A DNA stretch of 44,208 nt from Rhizobium altiplani (GTDB lineage Bacteria; Pseudomonadota; Alphaproteobacteria; Rhizobiales; Rhizobiaceae), in assembly GCF_001542405.1 (NCBI RefSeq), contig NZ_LNCD01000059.1:1-44208 (forward strand), written 5' to 3'. Shown here piece after piece: positions 8,471 to 17,139 of the stretch; the stretch's first letter is position 1, and every line of letters begins with the position of its first letter. The notes below the pieces were generated by a model that saw only the letters and a program-made list of their open reading frames with translations, had not been told where the DNA came from and did no database searches. Position numbers and translations under genes: made by a program.

Positions 8471-9727
8471 ATGAACTATGACGTTGAATCGGTTAGACGG
8501 AATTTTCCCGGGCTCCAACGCAAGAAACACGATCGGCAGGCAGTTTTCCTTGATAATCCCGCGGGGACGCAGGTCGCCGCCTCGGTGATCGAACGCATGA
8601 CCGATATGATGATCAATGCGAACGGAAACCTTGGGGGCTTTTTCGACACGTCGCTTGAAGCGGCCTCAAGGGTCGAGGCTGCACACCGGGCGGCGGAGGC
8701 CTTCGTCAATGCCTACGAAGAAGGCGAGGTCTTTTTCGGCCAAAGCGCCACCGCCCTCACCTTTGCCATGTCGCGCAGCATAGGCTCGCTGTTGAGCGCC
8801 GGCGACGAGATAATACTCTCGCGCATGGATCACGACGCGAACGTCGCTCCGTGGCTGATGCTTGCAGAGGACCTGAACTTGAGCGTCAAGTGGCTGGATT
8901 TCTCAACCGAAACCTATGAATTTGATCCGGACGACCTCGTCAAGCTGATCAGCGACAAAACCAGGCTGGTCGCAGTCGGATACGCAAGCAACATCACCGG
9001 CACAATAAACAACGTCCAAGCGCTTGCGCAGATCGCGCACCGTGCCGACGCACTTGTCTACGTGGATGCCGTGCAATACGCGCCTCATGGATTGATAGAT
9101 GTCCAGCGGCTCGGCTGCGATTTCCTCGTGTGCTCCGCCTATAAGTTTTTCGGTCCGCACTATGCCCTTCTTTGGGGCCGCAGATCCGTCCTCGACCGGG
9201 TGAGACCCTATAAGGTACGCGCAGCGTCCGATACGTTGCCATGGCGATTTACCAACGGTACGACGAACCGGGAGCAGTTGGCTGGGGTCCATGCCGCTAT
9301 TGACTACATAGCGGCGCTCGGCGACCAATTCGCAGGCACCACATCCGCGTCCGGTCTCCGCGCACGTCTGGACGGTGGCTATAAGGCCATGAAACATCAT
9401 GACGATCTGTTGGCTCTCAAGCTGATCGACGGGCTTCGAGCGCACAACAGAGTTCGGGTGTTGGGGATCAGTGATGCCAGAAGCCTCGATCGCCGCGTAT
9501 CGACTGTAACCTTTGTGGCGGAAGGGGTTCCATCGGCCGACATTGCTCGCCACTTGGCTTCGAAGGGTATTCATGTTTGGAGCGGCCACAATTATGGGCT
9601 GGAAGCAAATCTTCGGCTCGGCATCCTCGATTCGGGCGGCGGCGTGCGTATCGGCCCAGTGCACTACAATACTCTCGAAGAGATCGACCGCACTCTGACA
9701 GAGATCTCGGGAATCCTGTCCCGCTAG
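8471..9727 (+). CDS. Cysteine-desulfurase-like PLP enzyme (class V aminotransferase, VC1184 type)
   Basis: This 418-residue fold-type I PLP enzyme is of the class V family, in the subgroup named cysteine desulfurase-like / VC1184 family. The PLP lysine sits in VCSAYKFFGPHYALLWG and the PLP-phosphate/aspartate region in VYVDAVQYAPHG. The N-terminal LDNPAGTQVAASVIERM is characteristic. It lacks the classical mobile cysteine loop context of true IscS/SufS and stands in a catabolic operon, so a lyase or transaminase role on the imported compound is more likely than Fe-S assembly (inference). An AAGGAA precedes the ATG at normal spacing. It is the last gene of the plus-strand set. Confidence 0.88.
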   Translation: MNYDVESVRRNFPGLQRKKHDRQAVFLDNPAGTQVAASVIERMTDMMINANGNLGGFFDTSLEAASRVEAAHRAAEAFVNAYEEGEVFFGQSATALTFAMSRSIGSLLSAGDEIILSRMDHDANVAPWLMLAEDLNLSVKWLDFSTETYEFDPDDLVKLISDKTRLVAVGYASNITGTINNVQALAQIAHRADALVYVDAVQYAPHGLIDVQRLGCDFLVCSAYKFFGPHYALLWGRRSVLDRVRPYKVRAASDTLPWRFTNGTTNREQLAGVHAAIDYIAALGDQFAGTTSASGLRARLDGGYKAMKHHDDLLALKLIDGLRAHNRVRVLGISDARSLDRRVSTVTFVAEGVPSADIARHLASKGIHVWSGHNYGLEANLRLGILDSGGGVRIGPVHYNTLEEIDRTLTEISGILSR

Positions 9728-10409
9728 CTGTTTCGGATCCGCAAGGGAAAGTGCGAGCCGGGGGCAACGGTGATGAACTACCCGGCCATGTTCAAACGCG
9801 AACGGGGCCGGTCTTCCATGCCGCGGATTGCCCCACAGTCAAGAATTGGACGCCGGGTTACCATCACGCTGCGCTTCCAAAACGACAGGATCAGCAAATC
9901 GGCAAGGCCGCCAGTTGTCAGCGCAACCGCGCCGTGCCGTGAGCGCCGTCACCGGCTCCTCTCGGGGCGCGGGCTGCCAGACGATACGGCCCCGGTAACT
10001 CCGCGTCGAGGTGATCTGCGATGGGAGGTCGCTTCCTTGCATCCTGACAACGTTCGGCCGTTAGGAGAACGGAGCGTCGGGCGCTAACCGCATCTACCGC
10101 TGGAAACAAGCCGGGCCCTGGAAAAGTTGCCGAACTGCGGAGACACTCCCCCACCTGTTAGCGTTTGCGAAGCTCTCTGTTCTTTTATTCGCGCCATCGC
10201 CGACCGGCCGGACAAAGCGATTTCCTGTTCCGCTCGTCGCCCAAATAGCAGCTATCGGCTGTTTGGCGGCACTATCGCCCAACCGATCGTTCGGTCGTGA
10301 GATGAAGGGTATGTGTAGACGCAGTTGCGACAGCCGCCGCACATTGAACCGCTAGTTTATGATGGCGCTGGGTCAAGGCAAATTTGTCCCGGCCCAGCCC
10401 CAATTTCAA
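9728..10409. other. Gene-poor, probably decayed stretch
   Basis: These 680 bp between two convergent operons contain only short frames that I cannot assign. A plus-strand stretch near 10080-10115 reads GANRIYRWKQAG, which faintly recalls the N-terminal HTH of IS66-type accessory proteins. That is too little to call. No terminator with a clear U-tract was found. Confidence 0.4.
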
Positions 10410-11564
10410 TCAGCCAAGGATGTTGCGAACTGTTCGCATGAAAACTCCCGCCCCAATACCGATCAGGGGATCCGGATAGTCGAAGTCTGGGTTGTGAAGA
10501 CCAGGGTGATTAACTCCGGCGCCAAGAAAGAACATCGCCGATGGCGCAACGCGTCCGAACACTCCGAAGTCCTCTCCGGCTCGCATGGGCAATATTCCAT
10601 TGCCATCATCGAAGCTCACGCCTTCATCCGTCATGGCTTTTCTCAGTTCGGCAACAGCCTGGGGCGCATTGCTGCTTTGGGGGAATACGTCTTGGTATTC
10701 TATGCTTACAGTTAGGCCGGCCGCTTCAGCTTCAAGGTGAACGAGCCTTTCAGCAGCTGTGACCAGCTCCGCCATCGCGTCATCAGAAAGGGCTCGGAGT
10801 GTCGCCCAAACCTCGGCATATCCAGGGCTGATTCCGAAGGCGCGTTCGCCCAATCTGGCATAGGTAATTGTCACCTGCAGGAAATGCTCATCTACGGTCA
10901 TGCCGCGGCCCAAGGCCGTGAGCCCCTCAAGCAGCCTTGCAACAGCGAATGTCGGTGCTGTTCCCTCCTCTGGCGAAGACGCATGGGCGGTCTTTCCGGT
11001 CAATGCGATCTTCAATCCTCGGGACGCGCAGTTGATGGGACCCTCCCTCAATGCGCTATGCCCAAGAGGAAGTCCTGGGAAATTGTGAAGCGAGAAGACC
11101 AGGTCTGGTCTGATCGCAGCAAACTTCGCGTCCGCGACGACCGCCGCCGCGCCGACGCCATTCTCCTCCGATGGTTGGAACATCAGGACCACTCTTCCGC
11201 GCGAAGGGCGCCTTTCGCCAAGTCCCTTGGCGAGCGCAATGAGAGTGGCCGTGTGTCCATCGTGGCCACAAAGATGGCCCTTGCCGGGAACCTCGGATCG
11301 GTAGGGAAGGTCGGAGATTTCGTCTATCGGCAATGCGTCGAGCTCGGAGCGGAACATCAGGCTTGGCCCATCTTCCCTGCCTGAAAAGATCGCCGCAACA
11401 CCATGCCCGCCGATCCCGGTTAAAACCTCGTCCGCGCCAACGGCGCGAAGCGCATCGATGACTGCGCTTGCCGTCTCGACTTCTTCGCCAGAAATCTCCG
11501 GGCGGCGATGGAGGCTATGTCTGAACGTTGTAATTTCGTCAAGCTGCTCGCTCGTTAGAAACAA
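10410..11564 (-). CDS. M20D-type amidohydrolase (hippurate / N-acyl or IAA-amino acid hydrolase family)
   Basis: This 384-residue metallohydrolase is of the M20D branch. Visible motifs are FRHSLHRRPEIS at residues 14-25, RSELDALPI at 72-80 (usually RADMDALP), LCGHDGHTA at 98-106, the pair EEN in the metal site, and MRAGEDFGVF near the C-terminus. The family cleaves the amide bond of N-acylated amino acids (hippurate, N-acetyl-diaminopimelate, indole-acetyl-amino acids). Translation most likely starts at TTG 11564: AAGGAG sits 7 nt upstream and no better ATG is nearby. It is the last gene of the polar amino acid ABC operon, which suggests that the transporter imports an N-acyl amino acid which this enzyme then opens (inference). 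Confidence 0.88.
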   Translation of the reverse strand: MFLTSEQLDEITTFRHSLHRRPEISGEEVETASAVIDALRAVGADEVLTGIGGHGVAAIFSGREDGPSLMFRSELDALPIDEISDLPYRSEVPGKGHLCGHDGHTATLIALAKGLGERRPSRGRVVLMFQPSEENGVGAAAVVADAKFAAIRPDLVFSLHNFPGLPLGHSALREGPINCASRGLKIALTGKTAHASSPEEGTAPTFAVARLLEGLTALGRGMTVDEHFLQVTITYARLGERAFGISPGYAEVWATLRALSDDAMAELVTAAERLVHLEAEAAGLTVSIEYQDVFPQSSNAPQAVAELRKAMTDEGVSFDDGNGILPMRAGEDFGVFGRVAPSAMFFLGAGVNHPGLHNPDFDYPDPLIGIGAGVFMRTVRNILG

Positions 11565-11602
11565 GTCTGAACTCCTTCGAAACGTTGATGAGCGCCAATT
11601 TT

Positions 11603-12367
11603 TTACGACGCCAAATGCTTGCGCAGAAAGCTCTTCGTGCGCCCCTCGCTAGGATTGACAAAGATTTCGTCCGGAGGTCCTTGTTCGACGACGACGCCGG
11701 CGTCCATAAACATGACGTGGTCGGAAACCTCAGCTGCAAATCGCATCTCGTGCGTCACAATGAGCATCGTCATGTGTTCGCTGGCGAGCTGCTTCATGAC
11801 AAGGTTGACCTCGTCGACCAGTTCCGGATCGAGCGCCGAGGTGGCCTCGTCGAAAAGCATCACCTTCGGCTGCATTGCAAGAGCCCGCGCGATGGCGACA
11901 CGTTGCTTCTGACCGCCAGACAGACGGGCTGGAAACACGTTTCCCTTGTCCGACAGGCCGACTTTCGCGAGTAGCGTTTTTCCGAGGTCCTCAGCTTCTC
12001 TCTTGGACAGTCCCTTCAGCCGAATGGGACCAATCGTGATGTTCTGCAGCGCTGTTAAATGCGGGAATAGATTGAACTGCTGAAACACCATGCCCATCTG
12101 CTGTCGGATCTGGTTTATATGCTTTTCGAAAGCGCACCCCTTGAGCGGCCGGTTCACCTGCTGGCCGTCGAGCCAAATCTCGCCGCCTGATATTGCCTCC
12201 AGCATATTGATCGAGCGTAGCAGGGTGCTCTTGCCGGAGCCGCTCGGACCGATGATCGAGACAATTTTTCCCCGCTCAACGCTGAGATCAATCCCCTTCA
12301 ACACTTCGAGGCTACCGTAGGACTTACGGATCTGTTGCAACTTGATCATTGTTGAATCTGCTTTCAT
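11603..12367 (-). CDS. Polar amino acid ABC transporter ATP-binding protein (GlnQ/HisP family)
   Basis: This 254-residue ABC ATPase has Walker [10 protein letters not shown], the family marker [13 protein letters not shown], signature [16 protein letters not shown], Walker [17 protein letters not shown] and the H-loop [15 protein letters not shown]. All are typical of polar amino acid importers. The frame is open further upstream, but the ATG at 12367 has GGAGG at a good distance and overlaps the permease stop (ATGA), so it is the start. It couples with the two permeases and the binding protein encoded upstream. Confidence 0.94.
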   Translation of the reverse strand: MKADSTMIKLQQIRKSYGSLEVLKGIDLSVERGKIVSIIGPSGSGKSTLLRSINMLEAISGGEIWLDGQQVNRPLKGCAFEKHINQIRQQMGMVFQQFNLFPHLTALQNITIGPIRLKGLSKREAEDLGKTLLAKVGLSDKGNVFPARLSGGQKQRVAIARALAMQPKVMLFDEATSALDPELVDEVNLVMKQLASEHMTMLIVTHEMRFAAEVSDHVMFMDAGVVVEQGPPDEIFVNPSEGRTKSFLRKHLAS

Positions 12368-13020
12368 CGGATTTCCTCCGCTCTTCTGGCTGCGCCGGCG
12401 AGCAACCACTCCATCACCAGGTTGACGACGTAGTAGCAAACGGCAGCGGTGAAATAGAATTCGAAGGGTCGATAGGTTTCGCTGATTGCCCGCTGGGACT
12501 CCAGGACCAGCTCGGTGATACCAATCACCGAGAGGACTGCCGTATCCTTGAGGAGAATGATGCAGTTATTCCCGACGCTCGGGAACGCTATCAATAGGGC
12601 CTGCGGAACGATGAAATGTCTGAGCGTCGCCCAGCGGCCGAAGCCGAGCGTTCTTGCTGCTTCCGTCTGACCTGGATCGACAGCCTGCAAGGACGAGCGA
12701 ACAATGTCCGCATTATAGGCTGCGTAGTGCACTCCCAGTCCCGCGACGCCCGTCCAGAAGGCCGGGAGCATTATGCCGATTTGCGACAGCCCGTAGTACA
12801 GAAGGTAAAGCTGTAGCAACAACGGGGTCGCCATAAACAGAAATATGATCGCTCTCATGGGGACGATGAGCGCCGCCGCTCCGTATTGCGCGGTGAGCGC
12901 AATGCCCGTGCCCAGAACGATGCTGAGCGTTCCCGCAAGGGCCGTCACCAAAACGGTCCATCCCAGCCCCTGGAGGATCACCGGCCAGTAAGGAAGTATC
13001 ACACCGAAATCGAGGGTCAT
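12364..13020 (-). CDS. Polar amino acid ABC transporter permease
   Basis: This 218-residue integral membrane protein is of the His/Glu/Gln/Arg permease family. It shows the EAA loop [25 protein letters not shown], five or so hydrophobic segments, and the N-terminal [22 protein letters not shown]. It forms a heterodimeric pore with the preceding permease. The start overlaps the stop of that gene by 4 bp, and its own stop overlaps the ATPase start. Confidence 0.93.
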   Translation of the reverse strand: MTLDFGVILPYWPVILQGLGWTVLVTALAGTLSIVLGTGIALTAQYGAAALIVPMRAIIFLFMATPLLLQLYLLYYGLSQIGIMLPAFWTGVAGLGVHYAAYNADIVRSSLQAVDPGQTEAARTLGFGRWATLRHFIVPQALLIAFPSVGNNCIILLKDTAVLSVIGITELVLESQRAISETYRPFEFYFTAAVCYYVVNLVMEWLLAGAARRAEEIR

Positions 13021-13673
13021 GGAGCGGTCGCTCCTCCGTAAGACGCCTCAGCGAAGCGCGCTATTGCAAGGATCACAGCGATAATGATGATGTAGGCCGC
13101 GCCAGCCACTCCGAAGACTTCGAACGGCTTGTAAGTCGAAGTGACGAAGCGCTGGGCTGAATATGTCAGCTCGACGACCCCGATTGTTGAGACTAGCGCA
13201 GTGCCTTTTGTCAGAATGACCGTGTTAACTCCAAGCGACCTCAACACAAGGGGCCGCGCTTGAGGAAGCACGAATAGACGCATTGTGTCGAAGCGACCAA
13301 AGCCCAAGGTCCTTGCCGCCTCCGTCTGGCCTTTGTCCACCGACAGGATCGCACCACGCATCCCTTCGGACATGTAGGCTCCGATATTGAAACCGAGCGT
13401 GAGGATGCCGGCGACGAAAGGCGTCAGCTCCATTCCGAATTGGGAGGTTCCAAAGAAAACAAGGAATAGCTGGACCAACAGAGGCGTGCCGCGCATGACG
13501 CTAACGTAGGCAGTAGCGATTGCGCGGATTCCAAAATGCGTGGAGAATCGCGCGGCTACCAGCAGTGCAGAAACTGCCACCCCGATCATGAAGCTCGCGA
13601 CGGCGAGCTTGATGGTCATCAAGCCAGCTTCCGCCACGAACGGCAATATCTTCAATATGAGATTAATATCCAT
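13017..13673 (-). CDS. Polar amino acid ABC transporter permease
   Basis: This 218-residue membrane permease of the same family as its partner has the EAA loop [25 protein letters not shown] start it at ATG 13673, 27 nt after the binding-protein stop. A TTG at 13700 in the same frame is possible but less likely. The ribosome binding site in front of the ATG is weak, so translation may depend on coupling to the upstream gene. Confidence 0.91.
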   Translation of the reverse strand: MDINLILKILPFVAEAGLMTIKLAVASFMIGVAVSALLVAARFSTHFGIRAIATAYVSVMRGTPLLVQLFLVFFGTSQFGMELTPFVAGILTLGFNIGAYMSEGMRGAILSVDKGQTEAARTLGFGRFDTMRLFVLPQARPLVLRSLGVNTVILTKGTALVSTIGVVELTYSAQRFVTSTYKPFEVFGVAGAAYIIIIAVILAIARFAEASYGGATAP

Positions 13674-13700
13674 GGCGGAAGCTTTCGTCCGGGAGGACAA

Positions 13701-14477
13701 TTAGTTTCGAATGTCCATTCCGATCCACTTCTTCGCGATGGCTTCGTACGTGCCATCTGCCATCATATCGTCGAGCGCCTTCTGCATCGCGGCCGCGAGT
13801 TCAGGGTTTTCCTTTCGGATAGCAATGCCGATATCGTACTTCGGCAAACTGCTGTCCTTGATCTGCTCGATGGCAGCGCCGCTTTTGTGGATGGCCACGA
13901 TAACGGGCACGTCGTCGGATACAATGGCATCAACTCGGCCGGAATTGAGCTCAAGCATCAGCTCCGGCAGTCCTTTATAGGTTCGGACATCGAACTTCTT
14001 TTGGTCACGCGCCCATTTCTCGGACACCTCGCCGAGCGTCGCGCCAACGGTCTTGCCATCGAGGTCGCTCAATTTGGTCGAGGACGAACCCTTTTTTACG
14101 AACACTCCAATGCCTGATCGGTAATAGGGGCCGACGAAGTCGACTGCCTTCTTGCGCTCCTCGTTGATCGTCATCGAACCGATGATCGTGTCATAACGCT
14201 TGGTAAGGAGGCCAGCGATGATGCCGTCCCATTGCGTTGTGATAATTTCGGGCTCGACCTTCAGCCGCCGGGCGATTTCAGATGCGATGTCGACGTCGAA
14301 GCCAACGACCTTGTTGTTGTCGTCGACGAAGCTGAACGGCGGGAAGACGCCAGACATGGCGACCGACAATTTGCCCGCCGACTGAATTTTCTCCAAATCG
14401 TCCGCACGAGCGACATTCACAAGACACATGCTGGCGGCCACGGCAACTGCAGCCGCAATACGCTTGAATGATCCCAT
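13701..14477 (-). CDS. Polar amino acid ABC transporter substrate-binding protein
   Basis: This 258-residue periplasmic SBP_bac_3 (HisJ/GlnH-type) protein has a signal peptide at about residues 1-25 (FKRIAAAVAVAASMCLV, cleavage after ARA). Ligand-pocket motifs are GVFPPFSFVDDNNKVVGFDVDIA and the QWDGIIAGLLTKRYD segment. The ATG at 14477 has GGAGGAGAAG directly upstream, which fixes the start; longer in-frame starts are not needed. It is the first gene of a five-gene operon (binding protein, two permeases, ATPase, amidohydrolase). The ligand is unknown. Confidence 0.93.
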   Translation of the reverse strand: MGSFKRIAAAVAVAASMCLVNVARADDLEKIQSAGKLSVAMSGVFPPFSFVDDNNKVVGFDVDIASEIARRLKVEPEIITTQWDGIIAGLLTKRYDTIIGSMTINEERKKAVDFVGPYYRSGIGVFVKKGSSSTKLSDLDGKTVGATLGEVSEKWARDQKKFDVRTYKGLPELMLELNSGRVDAIVSDDVPVIVAIHKSGAAIEQIKDSSLPKYDIGIAIRKENPELAAAMQKALDDMMADGTYEAIAKKWIGMDIRN

Positions 14478-14675
14478 TTTCTTCTCCTCCGGTGGGGTTT
14501 CGCAACCAAAAATCTTCGATGAACGCAAAGAGTCGCAGCCCGACGGGGCTGAAGAGGAAGGTGCCACTGGATTGTCGCGATTGACGCTGCGTCGCCAGAC
14601 TAGACGTCAGCGTGCTCCCCGTTTTTGTTGTGCCCAAATTATGCTGAAGACGCTGCACGAAAAAGAACGCAAAGT

Positions 14676-14694
14676 GTTTATTTTTAAGCTAAAC
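14676..14694. promoter_or_regulatory. Possible Lrp/AsnC operator in the divergent intergenic region
   Basis: An AT-rich inverted repeat (GTTTA, 9-nt spacer, TAAAC) lies between the divergent binding-protein gene and the Lrp/AsnC gene, about 45 bp upstream of the latter. Lrp-family sites are typically short AT-rich dyads, and the regulator is encoded next door. Assignment is by position and base composition only. Confidence 0.35.
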
Positions 14695-14737
14695 TGACGA
14701 TTTCGATACACACGGTCACCAAAAGGTACACTTCTTG

Positions 14738-15154
14738 ATGGACAGTCTCGATCACCGTATGATCGCCGAGCTCCGCATCAACGGCCGCGCCTCTATTCCT
14801 CAGCTGGCGCAAATATTAGGGGTCTCGAGGGTAACGGCGCAGAGGCGTCTCGATCGCTTGATCGAAAACGGGGACATCAGGGGGTTTACGGTCCGTCTGC
14901 GGGACGAAGTTCGCGATGATCAGCTTCGAGCTGTTATGCTGATTGAATTTGCCGACTCCCCAGTCAAGGGGGTCATAGCGGCGATCAAGCGTATTCCAGG
15001 AATTGCTGCTGCCTATAATACGAATGGGACCTGGGACGTGATCGCGGAAGTCGAGGTCTCCACCATGAGCGAACTCAACGCGCTTGTGACAGCGGTCCGT
15101 TCGCGCGAGGGGATCGCAAAAAGCGAGACCTTCATCATACTTGGCCCCGCGTAG
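14738..15154 (+). CDS. Lrp/AsnC family transcriptional regulator
   Basis: This 138-residue regulator has an N-terminal AsnC-type HTH at about residues 3-60 (LRINGRASIPQLAQILGV, then RVTAQRRLDRLIENGDIRGF) and a C-terminal RAM ligand-binding domain (PGIAAAYNTNGTWDVIAEVE). Such proteins sense amino acids and control adjacent transport or catabolic genes. It is divergent from the polar amino acid ABC operon and is its likely regulator. The ATG at 14738 is preferred over the TTG at 14735; AAAAGG lies about 10 nt upstream. Confidence 0.92.
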   Translation: MDSLDHRMIAELRINGRASIPQLAQILGVSRVTAQRRLDRLIENGDIRGFTVRLRDEVRDDQLRAVMLIEFADSPVKGVIAAIKRIPGIAAAYNTNGTWDVIAEVEVSTMSELNALVTAVRSREGIAKSETFIILGPA

Positions 15155-15429
15155 ATGAAGCATCGGCGACTTCCAGTAACTTCGCCAAACTATGCAGTGT
15201 CGCGATATCGACGTGCGACGTGCGGAACTTGCAGGCTGCGCCAAAAACCACTCACGGAGCGGTCGAACATCCATGCTGGGACTTCAAGAAGTCGATCAGA
15301 AGAAGACCCAGAAAGGTTGCAGCGGAAAATATGCGTCCCTTTGGACAACGCCTCATGGACGTGAACAAACCGCCCGGACCAGGGATGCCACGGATACAAA
15401 AGCTCGCGAACGGCGGTCCCGTGGGTGTT

Positions 15430-15495
15430 CTGTCGTCGTGTTGTACAACCATTTCCAGGCGCACTCATCGCTCGGATACAAGACCCCACCAACAC
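15430..15495 (+). pseudogene. IS3-family transposase (OrfB) C-terminal remnant
   Basis: The plus strand reads LYNHFQAHSSLGYKTPP at about 15441-15491, the conserved C-terminal tail of IS3-family integrase-type transposases (YNxxRPHSSLGYxxP). The DDE core is gone, and the surrounding 15155-15600 frames are broken. It marks an old insertion or deletion edge immediately upstream of a nod box. Confidence 0.7.
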
Positions 15496-15647
15496 CCACC
15501 CCCATTAAGCACAGCTGTGGAGGTCTGTTTGATTCTTATAAGGCTGTGTGGTGGAGACTCCGCGTGCGATTAAATTCTCGCGCTCCACCAGTCACTGAAG
15601 CTGGTTGGCCGCCTCGGCAAGCGACTTCGTGTATTGGACTTGCAGCC

Positions 15648-15695
15648 ATGTGAAACATAAATGGGTCCAATCCAAACAATCGATTTTACCGACCC
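15648..15695 (+). promoter_or_regulatory. nod box (NodD-binding promoter element) reading rightward
   Basis: The right half, ATCCAAACAATCGATTTTAC from 15670, matches the nod box 3' half almost perfectly, including the dyad ATC-N9-GAT at 15670-15684. The left half is diverged (ATG-N9-AAT at 15648-15662, against ATC-N9-GAT) but keeps the spacing and the CATA core. Nod boxes are bound by NodD and activate symbiotic genes in response to plant flavonoids. The first gene downstream in this direction begins at 15848, about 150 bp away. Confidence 0.8.
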
Positions 15696-15847
15696 GCAAG
15701 ATCCGCATAGCGTCTTCCGGCAGTGCCCCGACCGGCCGGCAGATGATCGCCGTCTCAAAGCAAGCTCGCGGATGGCATACGAGCCTCTCCATCATTGCCA
15801 GGCAACCTCGGCAGCGGGCCTTTTTCAAGAATTTGAGGGTAAAGAAT

Positions 15848-16354
15848 ATGGAAAATTTCGTGTATTTGTTGGATTCCGACACCGCTACCTTTCGTGCTGC
15901 TGAGCTTTGTGATCGAAACAGCATTGCAGCGATCTCCGACTTAATTGGAAGCGATCTGATTCAGATGATCCGCTTCGACGACATGCACTCGCTATTTGTT
16001 GACGAAGAAGGTTTACGGGCTGGGCTTACCTCATTTACAATCTTTGACGGCTACCCGACGCCTCTTGCCGGGAAGATAGCGCTCTTGGGAGGCGACGGTA
16101 GCCAACCCTATTGTTCCCCAACGATAACAATGACTGAAGCGGCGCGACGTTTTCAATGTTGCCGGCCGGTGTTTGATCCAGTTTTTGTTCCAGCGGACCA
16201 AATGGGGCAGAAGGGCCTCGTAGTTGCAGGAGCAGTGGAAACCCTCCACGCGCGTATCGATCGCCGCACCCCGCTGCTCGTACGAGACGGCGCAACGATG
16301 AAATTCGAGATCCGGGAAACAAACCGGATCGCACTGTTCACGAGCGTGCGATAG
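15848..16354 (+). CDS. Uncharacterised small protein downstream of a nod box (weak DUF3846-like character)
   Basis: This is a 168-residue soluble protein. The N-terminal half (VYLLDSDTATFRAAEL, LFVDEEGLRAGLTSFTIFDG, then GKIALLGGDG) resembles in layout the DUF3846 proteins found on plasmids and phages: a short beta-rich unit ending in a VDEEG turn and a GxxxLLGGD strand. The likeness is from memory of the family pattern and is not certain. The ATG has GAGGG at about 8 nt, while the longer open frame from 15605 would run through the nod box and is rejected. Position and orientation make it a likely flavonoid/NodD-inducible gene. No signal peptide or membrane segment is seen, and the function is unknown. 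Confidence 0.65.
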   Translation: MENFVYLLDSDTATFRAAELCDRNSIAAISDLIGSDLIQMIRFDDMHSLFVDEEGLRAGLTSFTIFDGYPTPLAGKIALLGGDGSQPYCSPTITMTEAARRFQCCRPVFDPVFVPADQMGQKGLVVAGAVETLHARIDRRTPLLVRDGATMKFEIRETNRIALFTSVR

Positions 16355-16379
16355 CAGCGCGAGAAAACGAGGAGTTGAA

Positions 16380-16598
16380 GTGTCACACTCGCTGCGTACC
16401 GGTGCCATAGGGTCGGACGTGAGTGCAGCGGCTAGAGCTTTTCCACAGAGTGACGTAGCGCAGGGAAGATGCAGCGTGTCCGGCGGTCGACCACCCTTGG
16501 CGTTCCACGCGGCTGAGTTTGAAAGTCACCCAATCGGCGGCCAAATCGTAAGCGGATTGGCACGTCTTTCTGCCGCACTCAAACGTGGAAGAAACTGA
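16380..16598 (+). CDS. Small unknown ORF, 3' end cut by an IS end
   Basis: This is a 72-codon frame with a GTG start, GAGGAG 5 nt upstream, and only 25 nt after the preceding gene, so it may be a second gene of the nod-box transcription unit. I recognise no family. Its stop TGA is the first three bases of what looks like the left end of an IS3-type element (TGACCTGCC), so the original protein was probably longer. It could also be a chance frame. Confidence 0.35.
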   Translation: MSHSLRTGAIGSDVSAAARAFPQSDVAQGRCSVSGGRPPLAFHAAEFESHPIGGQIVSGLARLSAALKRGRN

Positions 16599-16820
16599 CC
16601 TGCCACTGTATTTCCCTACAATATGGATTAGAGTTCGGCCCATTGAGGCGGATTTATGAAGAAGCAGCGATTTACGGAAGAGCAGATCATAGCGGTGTTG
16701 AAGGAGCAGGAGGCCGAAGCGAAAGCGGCAGATCTTTGCCGTAGGCAGCGGATTTCCGAGACGACCTTTTACAACTGGAACGCCAAATACGGCGGCCTGT
16801 CGCCGTTTAACGTACTTTGA
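16596..16820 (+). mobile_element. Left-end fragment of an IS3-family insertion sequence
   Basis: The segment starts with TGACCTGCCACTG, a typical left terminus of rhizobial IS3-group elements, followed by about 60 bp of leader and the start of OrfA. The right part (most of OrfA, all of OrfB, right terminus) is missing, so it is an inactive remnant. Confidence 0.6.
16656..16820 (+). pseudogene. IS3-family transposase OrfA, truncated
   Basis: These 54 codons read KKQRFTEEQIIAVLKEQEA, then ISETTFYNWNAKYGGL, the N-terminal HTH of IS407-group OrfA proteins (usual length about 88-100). After KYGGL the sequence leaves the family and stops at 16818, so the gene is cut at a deletion junction. Confidence 0.85.
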
Positions 16821-17139
16821 AATCAATCCCGCTCAAGAGGGCAACGGGTCGCGTTATTCAGTCGTTTAAACCGCTCCAGCCTCTTTCTCAGCTGCGCGTT
16901 TTGCAGCCTTAGTGGCCAGCTGAATCCTGAGCACCATGATCTCTTCATTGAGGTTCATTTTCGTCTGCAGTGTGAGTTACTTGGCAGACCTTGGGAGCGT
17001 TCGAAATCGCGGCCGCTTCCTTGCCGCGACTTCGTCGCTTGCAGATTGGTGCCTCGAGACATCGAGTGATCTCCGCAGCATCATGTGCAACGGTGACGTC
17101 GAAACCTGCACCGCCGCCGGATACAGCTGCATACCTGCC
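16821..17139. other. Gene-free stretch beside the IS remnant
   Basis: No supported gene. The minus strand at about 16959-16867 has a 30-codon frame starting NLNEEIMVLRIQLATKAAKR, which looks like a short charged coiled-coil piece of IS-accessory type, but it cannot be assigned. Confidence 0.4.

Noticed and set aside
15605..15847. N-terminal extension of the nod-box gene from 15605
   Set aside because: It would translate through the nod box and has no ribosome binding site. The GAGGG before 15848 is better.
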